Assembly (NCBI GenBank): GCA_910580105.1
Contig: CAJTWN010000004.1
Span: 62,001 to 126,000 of the forward strand
Direction of reading: 5' to 3'
Length of the DNA stretch: 64,000 bases
From: an uncultured Clostridia bacterium
GTDB taxonomy: Bacteria > Bacillota > Clostridia > Monoglobales > Monoglobaceae
Shown: piece by piece, positions 24,979-32,467 of the stretch
Numbering within the stretch: position 1 is the stretch's first letter
Layout: each line of letters opens with the position of its first letter
Notes under the pieces: model-generated
Told to the model about the DNA's origin: nothing
Databases searched by the model: none
What the model saw: the letters and a program-made list of their open reading frames with translations, nothing else
Position numbers and translations under genes: made by a program

Positions 24979-26085
24979 ATGAAGATAAAAAATGCGTTGG
25001 TTTTTACCGAAGATTGTACATTTCAAAAGCAGGATCTTTGTTTTCAAAATGATAGGATAACAGATCAAAACTGTGAAGAGATGAGCATAGATGCCGAGGG
25101 TCTTTATGCAATTCCAGGATTGATTGATATTCATTTGCATGGGTGTATGGGACAGGATTTTTCTGATGGGACGGACGAAGCGCTTAGAACAATAGCAGAT
25201 TATCAGGCAGAATGTGGGGTGACTGCATTTGCGCCGGCTTCAATGACACTTTCAGAAGAGATGCTGTATAGAATATTCCGGAATGCGGCACAGTACCGGT
25301 CAGAAAGCGGGGCGATGTTTTGTGGTATTCATATGGAAGGTCCTTTTTTCTCGCCGGAGAAAAAAGGAGCACAAAACGGGGCATACCTTCGGGAGCCGGA
25401 TGCAGCGATGTTTGACAGACTGTATGAGGCATGCAATGGCTTGATAAAAATTGTTGATGTTGCACCGGAGCGGCCGGGGGCAGCAGAATTTATAAAGAAA
25501 GCATCTCAAAAAGCAACGGTATCTATTGCCCATACCATGGCAGATTATGATACAGCCAAAAAAGCTTTTGCGGATGGTGTACGTCACGTTACGCATATGT
25601 GGAACGCAATGCTTCCGTTCACCCATCGTGCGCCGGGTGTAATTGGCGCTGCATTTGCGTCAGATTGTACAGTGGAACTTATCTGTGACGGTATTCATAT
25701 TCATCCCGAAGTGATGCGTGCGATGTACCGGCTGTTTGGTGCACAAAGAATTGTTTTGGTAAGCGATAGTATGCGCGCAACAGGATTGTCTGATGGAGAA
25801 TATACCCTGGGCGGGCAGAAAGTTTGGGTAAATGGTCTTCTTGCTACGCTGGAAGATGGCACGATTGCCGGTTCAGTTACCAATTTGATGGAGTGTATGC
25901 GGCAGGCGGTCCGGTTTGGAATCCCCCTTGAACACGCAGTGCAGAGCGCGGCAGTGAATCCGGCAGGCGTAATTGGGATGGAAAGAGAAATGGGCAGCCT
26001 TTCCGCAGGCAAGCTTGCCAATATTGTTCTGTTGGATAAAGAATTGCAAGTGCAAAAGGTGTTTATCCGAGGGAAACAGGTGTAG
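24979..26085 (+). CDS. nagA: N-acetylglucosamine-6-phosphate deacetylase
   Basis: A 368-residue amidohydrolase that removes acetate from GlcNAc-6-P. The metal-binding motif IDIHLHG lies near residue 50, followed by EGPFFSPEKKGAQN (catalytic metal Glu), ISIAHTMADYD, HVTHMWNAMLPF and the catalytic Asp in VLVSDSMRATG. The start at 24979 follows AAGGCGG and is 13 bases after nagB. With nagB it completes conversion of sialic acid to fructose-6-phosphate in this locus. Confidence 0.95.
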   Translation: MKIKNALVFTEDCTFQKQDLCFQNDRITDQNCEEMSIDAEGLYAIPGLIDIHLHGCMGQDFSDGTDEALRTIADYQAECGVTAFAPASMTLSEEMLYRIFRNAAQYRSESGAMFCGIHMEGPFFSPEKKGAQNGAYLREPDAAMFDRLYEACNGLIKIVDVAPERPGAAEFIKKASQKATVSIAHTMADYDTAKKAFADGVRHVTHMWNAMLPFTHRAPGVIGAAFASDCTVELICDGIHIHPEVMRAMYRLFGAQRIVLVSDSMRATGLSDGEYTLGGQKVWVNGLLATLEDGTIAGSVTNLMECMRQAVRFGIPLEHAVQSAAVNPAGVIGMEREMGSLSAGKLANIVLLDKELQVQKVFIRGKQV

Positions 26086-26130
26086 TAATGATTTTCCTGT
26101 ATCATTACGGCTGCATGCCAGCGGCTAAAG

Positions 26131-26166
26131 AAAATATGCGCCGGACATTACGCCGGCGCATATTTT
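26131..26166. terminator. Bidirectional terminator between nagA and the XRE gene
   Basis: A 14-bp stem, AAAATATGCGCCGG / CCGGCGCATATTTT, with an 8-base loop, shared by the two convergent genes. It overlaps the XRE stop codon. Confidence 0.85.
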
Positions 26167-26500
26167 AGTCATCTATTGGGGTTAAAATTTTTATAATCGT
26201 ATGAATCATCTCCATGATGACATCTTCCTTTTCAGGAGGAAGTTTGTGCATAAGGGCGATAAGTTTTTGAACTTCTTTTACTTCATTTGGATTTTGATAG
26301 AGGATATCATTTATGGTTACATGGAGGGAATTTGCAATCCGAAGAAGAGTTAAAATGGTAGGATTTGCCATGCCTTGTTCAATAAGCCTGAGATTTGATA
26401 AGCTGATTTCTGCTTCCAGAGCCAATCGTTCTTGAGACATATTACGCTGGCATCTTAAGGTTCTAATATTTTTTCCAATAATCGTTTGTTGTGTTTTCAT
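26165..26500 (-). CDS. XRE-family (Cro/CI-type) transcriptional regulator
   Basis: A 111-residue protein with one N-terminal helix-turn-helix of the HTH_3 type (about residues 6-62; RNMSQERLALEAEISLSNL holds the two DNA-contacting helices). A C-terminal helix of unknown role follows (PPEKEDVIMEMIHTIIK). It has its own promoter and is divergent from the GH38-like gene, which it may regulate. Nothing indicates a phage origin. Confidence 0.88.
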   Translation of the reverse strand: MKTQQTIIGKNIRTLRCQRNMSQERLALEAEISLSNLRLIEQGMANPTILTLLRIANSLHVTINDILYQNPNEVKEVQKLIALMHKLPPEKEDVIMEMIHTIIKILTPIDD

Positions 26501-26533
26501 CTCAAAGCACTCCTTCTTTTATCACTTAACATT

Positions 26534-26562
26534 ATTATATAACCAGTAAAAAAGTCATACAA
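26534..26562 (-). promoter_or_regulatory. Promoter of the XRE regulator
   Basis: On the minus strand TTGTAT (26557-26562), a 17-base spacer and TATAAT (26534-26539). Confidence 0.65.
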
Positions 26563-26584
26563 TGTGATATATTGACTAATTATT

Positions 26585-26614
26585 TTGGAAAAGTAACTTA
26601 ATTAATAATATAAT
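26585..26614 (+). promoter_or_regulatory. Possible promoter of the GH38-like gene
   Basis: TTGGAA (26585-26590), an 18-base spacer and TATAAT (26609-26614). Downstream the hexamer CCGATG/CATCGG occurs three times (near 26620, 26665 and 26690), which may be regulatory. Confidence 0.4.
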
Positions 26615-26753
26615 GTCGGTTTGCCGATGAAATATTGGGGACGGATTATAACAAAGTGATTACATCGGAAAAAAAGGCTGGACAGCACATCGGTCTTATG
26701 ATATTTTATGAAAAAAGAATTTATAGAATTGTGGTAGATTTGGGAGGAGAAAT

Positions 26754-29222
26754 ATGGGAACGGAATTGAAAAGAAAGTGGAAAATTTATGTTATACAGCA
26801 CGCCCACACAGATATTGGATATACGCAGCGGCAGGAAAAGATTACTCGGTATTATCAGGATTTTATCCGTCAGGCAATGCAGATTCTTGACAATGCCCAT
26901 AGCGGAAAAAATAAGGAAGATGAAGGATTTAAATGGCAATGTGAAAATCATTGGCAGGTAGAAGTCTTTTGGCAGACGGCAACAACAGAAGAAAAAAAGA
27001 AGTTTTGTCAATATGTTAAATCCGGGGAAATTGGATTGTCGGGTAATTTTTTGAATCTTTGTGAGCTGATCGATTGGGATGTACTTGATTATCATATGGA
27101 AGCGGCGAGGGTGTTTGGCGAACAAATCGGCTATCCAATACATAGTGCAATGACCGCAGATATCAACGGATATGCCTGGGGTTATGCGGATGCCCTCTAT
27201 AACCATGGGTTTAAAAACTTTTTTTCCTGTTTGCATAGCCATCATGGTCTGGCGGTGACGAAAAAAAAACAACGGCCATTTTTGTGGGAAAGTCCGCAGG
27301 GAAATCAGCTGCTTGTTTGGATGGGGGATCATTATAATTTGGGAAATGACCTTATGCTCTCTCCCCATACGCGGCTTTCGTATTTGTTTGAAGATAAGTA
27401 TTCTTATGATATGGAACATCGTCTGTTCCGGGAAGATGCCGGGACAACGGACCGTCAGGAGTTAGAAATTGCTGAGTACCGCGTCCGCAATTATCTGGAA
27501 AATTTAGAAAAAGAAAAATATCCGTGGGATTATGTACCTATAATGGTTTCCGGCGCAATGACAGATAATGCTTGTCCGAATGCTATGATACCGGGCCGTC
27601 TGCGGCAGTTGAATGAAATTTTTACCGGACAGGTAGAATTCCAGATGGCAACGTTGGATGATTTTTTTGCAGAAGTTGAAAAGGATAAGGACACCTTTCC
27701 TGTTTTCCGCGGGGACTGGCCGGATTGGTGGTCTGAAGGAGCGGGCTCAACGCCGGGAGTTGTTAAATTGATGCGCAGTGCGCAGCGAAAATACCATATC
27801 TGCCGGAAGTTGGATCGGGAGCAGCAACTGGGTGACAAAGCATTAATGGATGAGGCTGCAAGAAATATTATGCTCTATGCAGAACATACCTGGGGCTATT
27901 CTGCCTCAATTACTGAACCCTGGTCGACGATGGTAAATGAGTTGGATTTGCGCAATGCTTCATATGCCGTTCAGGCAGATACGGCGGCCTCTAAAAATTT
28001 AGATTTAATACTTTCCAAAAAAGGAGAGAGCAGTATTGCGGTAGGGCGGCCGCTTCGGTATAAGGTGGTCAACCCTCATGAACGGGCAATTACAGAAGTT
28101 GCGGCATTATATGTGGATTCGTGGGAATATATAGACGGAACGGCTTTTGATCCTTTGGCAAGTTATGAAGTCTATGATGAAAAAACAGGTGAAGTGTTTG
28201 TCTGCCAATGTGAATTAGAAGCCCGCGGTTATCGTCTGGAAGTCCAGTTGGTGTTGGCGGCCGGAGAGGAACGGATGCTGCGTGTTCGTAAAGCACGGCA
28301 GACCAAACTTGAAACAACTGTCAATACTGAAATTGTAAATGGTACCGATCGTGTTAAGGATGTAATCATTGCAAATATGGCAGAAATGCCATTCTATGTT
28401 GAAAATGAGATTTTTGCTGTGACGATTGAAGAGAAGAAGGGGATTGTTTCTGTTATTGACAAAAAAGACGGAAAAGAGCTTTTGCGGTCTGATGCACTTC
28501 CTTTATTCACGGCTGTATATGAGGTGACGCCATTTGGAAACGAGAATGTAAAATCTGTTCGTTCCAAGATGGGAAGAAACCGGAAATCCATAGCAACCAA
28601 CCGGTTCGTTGCAGAACTTACTGACAGTAAGGTTGTGATGTCGGGGCCGCTGTATACGGCGCTGGAATTGACCTATCAATTAGAGGGGACACGGTTTTTC
28701 CAGATATATGTGAAAATATACAAAAATTTACCCCGGATTGAAGCAACGGTCCGCGTGCATAAAGAAAGTGTTTGGGAGCCGGAAAATCTGTATTTGGCGC
28801 TGCCGTTTGGTTTGAAAAATGAAGTGAAATATATTGATAAGACGGGGTGCATTCTGCGGCCGGGAATAGATCAGTTACCCGGCAGCAACCAGGAATTTTA
28901 TATGCTGCAGAACGGACTCAGTATTCATGGGGAAGACAAAACGGTGGTTATTGGTTCGAAGGATGTTCCGCTTGTTGTATTTGGTGATTTGAAGGCAAAA
29001 CCTGTTCGGCTTTGCGACGGGGAAAATGAGGAATTGAACCGGTCGGTTTGTTATTCCTGGATGATGAATAATTATTGGGAAACAAACTTCAAAGCAGAGA
29101 CGGGTGGTTTTTATGAATTTACATATTCGGTGGATTTGCTTGAAAAAACGGAGCCAAAAGAAGCGCTGGAATTTTGTGCAGAACGGAATGAAGGTATTTT
29201 GGTTCTGCGAATGGGAAATTAA
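26754..29222 (+). CDS. GH38-like glycoside hydrolase (alpha-mannosidase related)
   Basis: An 822-residue protein without a signal peptide. The N-terminus carries QHAHTDIGYTQRQEKI, the His-x-Asp metal site of the GH38 catalytic barrel, and later MTADINGYAWGYADAL, expected to hold the nucleophile Asp. The second half is a large beta-sandwich region like the GH38 C-terminal domain. Classical alpha-mannosidases have HxHxDxGW, so this is a divergent member and the sugar could differ. It starts behind GGGAGGAG, stands alone between an XRE regulator and a convergent GH88/105-like gene, and may act on N-glycan or plant mannosides in the cytoplasm. Confidence 0.75.
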   Translation: MGTELKRKWKIYVIQHAHTDIGYTQRQEKITRYYQDFIRQAMQILDNAHSGKNKEDEGFKWQCENHWQVEVFWQTATTEEKKKFCQYVKSGEIGLSGNFLNLCELIDWDVLDYHMEAARVFGEQIGYPIHSAMTADINGYAWGYADALYNHGFKNFFSCLHSHHGLAVTKKKQRPFLWESPQGNQLLVWMGDHYNLGNDLMLSPHTRLSYLFEDKYSYDMEHRLFREDAGTTDRQELEIAEYRVRNYLENLEKEKYPWDYVPIMVSGAMTDNACPNAMIPGRLRQLNEIFTGQVEFQMATLDDFFAEVEKDKDTFPVFRGDWPDWWSEGAGSTPGVVKLMRSAQRKYHICRKLDREQQLGDKALMDEAARNIMLYAEHTWGYSASITEPWSTMVNELDLRNASYAVQADTAASKNLDLILSKKGESSIAVGRPLRYKVVNPHERAITEVAALYVDSWEYIDGTAFDPLASYEVYDEKTGEVFVCQCELEARGYRLEVQLVLAAGEERMLRVRKARQTKLETTVNTEIVNGTDRVKDVIIANMAEMPFYVENEIFAVTIEEKKGIVSVIDKKDGKELLRSDALPLFTAVYEVTPFGNENVKSVRSKMGRNRKSIATNRFVAELTDSKVVMSGPLYTALELTYQLEGTRFFQIYVKIYKNLPRIEATVRVHKESVWEPENLYLALPFGLKNEVKYIDKTGCILRPGIDQLPGSNQEFYMLQNGLSIHGEDKTVVIGSKDVPLVVFGDLKAKPVRLCDGENEELNRSVCYSWMMNNYWETNFKAETGGFYEFTYSVDLLEKTEPKEALEFCAERNEGILVLRMGN

Positions 29223-29236
29223 GTATATACGAACAC

Positions 29237-29266
29237 AAAAACTGCGGGATATATTCCGCAGTTTTT
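29237..29266. terminator. Terminator after the GH38-like gene
   Basis: An 11-bp stem, AAAAACTGCGG / CCGCAGTTTTT, followed by further T. The A-rich left arm could also stop the convergent transcript. Confidence 0.88.
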
Positions 29267-29359
29267 TGTTTGTATAAAGAATAAGAAATATTAGGGAATT
29301 TGTTTTGTGGATGAAAATCCAAATGTTTTGTATGATTTCTATCCCCTTCGAAGAAAATT

Positions 29360-30376
29360 TTATTCAATATCTTTTAAGGCAATAATTGCAAGACCTTGGC
29401 CATAAAGCGTTGGAGTGATAGGAATATTTTTATAACCATCCGCGTCTGGCATGACTGGCGTACCGGATGAAACGCCGTCAACCTCACCATTTTCTTTTAC
29501 TGCGTTCTGTACTGCACGGATGGCCTTCTGCCAAACCGGCTGATATTCTGTGCCAATCAACCCTGCGTCCATTGCCAGAAACAGCCCTGCGGCAATGGCT
29601 GCGGTTGCAGAGATTTCGGTATAGGAAGTTGGGTCGTCCAAAATTGTTGAAAAACCACCGTCTGTACGCTGTACTTTGGCAAGTGCGTTTGCATGCGCTT
29701 TTATGGCTTGTTCAATTTTGTCTCTGTCATCAAACGTTCCGGATACGTTCAAAATTTCCATGCTGGAATAAAGAATCCATCCGTTTGCACGGGCCCAGCG
29801 AATGGCACTCATATGGTCTTTTTTTGCACCATTGTAGCCATGAAAGTAAAGCCCATTTCCGTCAGACAGAAGTCTGTGATGAATTTTCAATTGCTGTATG
29901 GCGAAATCGGTATATTTTTTTTCTCCGGTCATGCGACCGAGCTTTGCAAGAAAAATACAAACCATGAACAATGTATCGGCCCAAACCTGGTCTGAGAATC
30001 CTGGAACCGGTTCTGTTACGGTATGTTCAAGTCCTCCGTCCACTGTGCGCGGCGCATTGCTGAGAATGTCATCTGCGAGTTCCAGACATACCTTTAAATA
30101 GTCTTCATTTTTTGTCTCTTCGTAGAGAGAGAGGTAGGTAAGAAGCGGCGCGGCAGAATTGATGGTCTTTTGCTTATAGGCATCTTTGACGTGTCGGTTT
30201 GCCCAATCGGTCAGAAAATTCAGATATTGAATATCTCCGGTTGCTTTGTAAGCGTGAAAAATGCCGTAAAGCCCTACGCCGGGAACCCAGTCAAAGGGTT
30301 CAATGTTCATCGCCCAATCGGTATCCTTTCCATAAACCATGCGGTCTGTAATCTGTTGAATTTGTCGTTTTACCAT
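29360..30376 (-). CDS. GH88/GH105-like unsaturated glycuronyl hydrolase
   Basis: A 338-residue protein with the alpha/alpha six-hairpin fold of GH105 (YteR/YesR). Recurrent Trp/Tyr/Gly helix signatures are visible, including EPFDWVPGVGLYGIFHAYKA near the start, VWADTLFMVCIFLAKLG in the middle, the catalytic-region Asp in the same segment, and RWARANGWILYS. Such enzymes remove unsaturated uronic acids from oligosaccharides made by pectate, rhamnogalacturonan or ulvan lyases; KduI at 62740 handles the product. It has no signal peptide, has AAGGAGG before the start, and is divergent from ohyA. Confidence 0.88.
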   Translation of the reverse strand: MVKRQIQQITDRMVYGKDTDWAMNIEPFDWVPGVGLYGIFHAYKATGDIQYLNFLTDWANRHVKDAYKQKTINSAAPLLTYLSLYEETKNEDYLKVCLELADDILSNAPRTVDGGLEHTVTEPVPGFSDQVWADTLFMVCIFLAKLGRMTGEKKYTDFAIQQLKIHHRLLSDGNGLYFHGYNGAKKDHMSAIRWARANGWILYSSMEILNVSGTFDDRDKIEQAIKAHANALAKVQRTDGGFSTILDDPTSYTEISATAAIAAGLFLAMDAGLIGTEYQPVWQKAIRAVQNAVKENGEVDGVSSGTPVMPDADGYKNIPITPTLYGQGLAIIALKDIE

Positions 30377-30405
30377 GCGTTCATCCTCCTTGTGTGTTTG
30401 GATTT

Positions 30406-30433
30406 ATTATATCACAGCCAGGAAATCTTGCAA
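30406..30433 (-). promoter_or_regulatory. Promoter of the GH88/105-like gene
   Basis: On the minus strand TTGCAA (30428-30433), a 16-base spacer and TATAAT (30406-30411). The palindrome TTGTTAACAA lies just upstream at 30451-30460. Confidence 0.65.
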
Positions 30434-30478
30434 GCGTATTTGTTTACAAATTGTTAACAAAAGAATTGTAAATAAGTA

Positions 30479-30532
30479 TTGCAAAGACTGGGAAATAGGA
30501 TTATAATGATAGCAAGTTATTAGTCACGTGTC
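30479..30532 (+). promoter_or_regulatory. ohyA promoter with CACGTG palindrome at the start site
   Basis: TTGCAA (30479-30484), a 17-base spacer and TATAAT (30502-30507). The sequence GTCACGTGTCG follows near the expected transcription start. It shares the nine bases CACGTGTCG with the site in front of the MMPL exporter at 1836-1848. Confidence 0.6.
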
Positions 30533-30555
30533 GATTATTGAAAGGAGAGAGAAAA

Positions 30556-32277
30556 ATGGGATCCAAAAAAGGTTTTGGTACATTTTTAGCAGTAGGGGCA
30601 GCAGCAGCGATGGCGGCGGCGCTTGCCAAAAAAGCAAAGGATATTCATGATGAAAATCAGCGGGAGATTAAAATGCAGATTATTGGAGGCCGGAATTACG
30701 ACCACATCCATGCGTATTTTATCGGCGGCGGTCTTGCAAGTATGGCAGGGGCGGCATATCTGATTCGTGACTGTAATTTTAAAAGTGAAAACATCCATAT
30801 TTTTGAAGGAATGCCAATTCTGGGCGGAAGCAACGATGGCATTGGCACGCCGGAAGGCGGTTTTGTCTGCCGCGGCGGAAGAATGCTGAACGAAGAGACT
30901 TATGAGAATTTTTGGGAGCTTTTTTCTACCATACCTTCCATTGAAAACCCGAAAATAAGTGTGACAGAAGAAATATTAAATTTTGACCATGCGCATCCAA
31001 CCTGTGCAAAAGCGCGGCTGGTGGATAAAAACGGACAAATTTTAGATGTGACAAAGATGGGATTTTCGAAGGATGACCGGATGATGCTTGGGAAGTTGCT
31101 GGTCACACCGGAAGAAAAGCTGGATGATATTACAATTGAAGAATGGTTTGCCGAAACACCGCACTTTTTCACAACAAATTTCTGGTATATGTGGCAGACC
31201 ACATTTGCATTCCAGAAATGGAGCAGTGTGTTTGAGTTTAAACGATATATGGAGCGGATGATTTTTGAGTTCAGCCGTATTGAAACCCTGGAAGGTGTTA
31301 CACGGACCCCTTATAATCAATATGACAGCGTTATACGCCCCATTCATGCCTATTTAGAGGAAAAGGGCGTTGCATTTATCAAAAACTGCACGGTTACGGA
31401 TATTGATTTTGCAGATGGAAATAACATTACAGTTACCGCTTTACATCTTTCAGATGAGGATGGGGAACGTATTTTGGAGATTAATCCCAAAGATCTTTGT
31501 ATGGTAACAAATGGATGTATGACCGATTGTGCAGTTTTGGGAGATTTGGAAACACCGGCAAGATTTGAACCGGAACATCCCATTTCCGGCGAATTATGGG
31601 CAAAAATTGCGGATAAAAAGCCGGGGCTTGGGGATCCTAAACCGTTTTTTGGAAATCCGGAAGAGAGCAATTGGGAGAGCTTTACCGTTACCATGCGAGG
31701 GAATAAACTGCTGAAAATGATTGAGAACTTTTCCGGGAACATTCCAGGCAGCGGTGCGTTGATGACCTTTAAGGATTCTAATTGGCTGATGAGTATCGTT
31801 GTGGCTGCGCAGCCGCATTTTGTTAATCAGGAGGCAGACCAAACCATTTTCTGGGGATATGGCCTGCATACCAATCATTTGGGCGATTATATTAAAAAGC
31901 CGATGCGGGATTGTACGGGCCGGGAGATTTTGACAGAATTGCTATATCACCTGCACTTTGAAGAGCGGCTGGATGAAATAATGGATGATGTAGTGAATGT
32001 AATTCCCTGTATGATGCCTTATGTAGATGCGCAGTTCCAGCCAAGGAAGATGAGCGACCGGCCACCGGTGGTACCGGAACGTTCAACCAATTTTGCAATG
32101 ATCAGCCAGTTTGTTGAAATCCCGGAGGATATGGTCTTTACGGAAGAATATTCGGTTCGTGCGGCAAGAATCGCAGTTTATACGCTGTTGGATTTTCCAA
32201 AGGAAATCTGTCCGGTTACCCCATATAAAAAAGATCCGAAAGTCCTTGCGAAAGCGTTAAAAAAGGCAATGAAATAA
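30556..32277 (+). CDS. ohyA: Oleate hydratase with N-terminal hydrophobic anchor
   Basis: A 573-residue FAD enzyme of the myosin-cross-reactive antigen family that adds water to the double bond of oleic or linoleic acid, making hydroxy fatty acids and detoxifying host lipids. Motifs: FAD site YFIGGGLASMAGAAYLIRD, EGMPILGGSNDG with the conserved acidic residue, and the substrate region around TRTPYNQYDSV. I start it at ATG 30556 behind AAGGAGAG. Residues 5-28 form a Gly/Ala-rich hydrophobic segment that could anchor it to the membrane. It has its own promoter and terminator. Confidence 0.94.
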   Translation: MGSKKGFGTFLAVGAAAAMAAALAKKAKDIHDENQREIKMQIIGGRNYDHIHAYFIGGGLASMAGAAYLIRDCNFKSENIHIFEGMPILGGSNDGIGTPEGGFVCRGGRMLNEETYENFWELFSTIPSIENPKISVTEEILNFDHAHPTCAKARLVDKNGQILDVTKMGFSKDDRMMLGKLLVTPEEKLDDITIEEWFAETPHFFTTNFWYMWQTTFAFQKWSSVFEFKRYMERMIFEFSRIETLEGVTRTPYNQYDSVIRPIHAYLEEKGVAFIKNCTVTDIDFADGNNITVTALHLSDEDGERILEINPKDLCMVTNGCMTDCAVLGDLETPARFEPEHPISGELWAKIADKKPGLGDPKPFFGNPEESNWESFTVTMRGNKLLKMIENFSGNIPGSGALMTFKDSNWLMSIVVAAQPHFVNQEADQTIFWGYGLHTNHLGDYIKKPMRDCTGREILTELLYHLHFEERLDEIMDDVVNVIPCMMPYVDAQFQPRKMSDRPPVVPERSTNFAMISQFVEIPEDMVFTEEYSVRAARIAVYTLLDFPKEICPVTPYKKDPKVLAKALKKAMK

Positions 32278-32308
32278 AATGATTGATGAAAGAGCGTGTT
32301 TGATATGT

Positions 32309-32335
32309 ACCCCAAAAGTGTCTGACTTTTGGGGT
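32309..32335 (+). terminator. Terminator of ohyA
   Basis: An 11-bp stem, ACCCCAAAAGT / ACTTTTGGGGT, with a 5-base loop and a T-rich but interrupted tail. Confidence 0.8.
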
Positions 32336-32365
32336 GCATTTCATTTTACGATCTTTTTTGTTTAA

Positions 32366-32427
32366 AAAGTTTACCGCAGGCATCTAAAGTTTACCGCCTG
32401 TTGAAAGTCTGATAAAAGTTGTATAAT
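32366..32427 (+). promoter_or_regulatory. Esterase-protein promoter with 20-bp-spaced direct repeats
   Basis: AAAGTTTACCGC occurs at 32366-32377 and 32386-32397, spaced by two helical turns. It lies directly upstream of a -35 (TGTTGA at 32399-32404, or TTGAAA at 32401-32406) and TATAAT (32422-32427). This geometry suits activator binding. Confidence 0.6.
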
Positions 32428-32467
32428 GTAATTGATATATTATCAGGTATAATGAGGAGGAAAAGAC

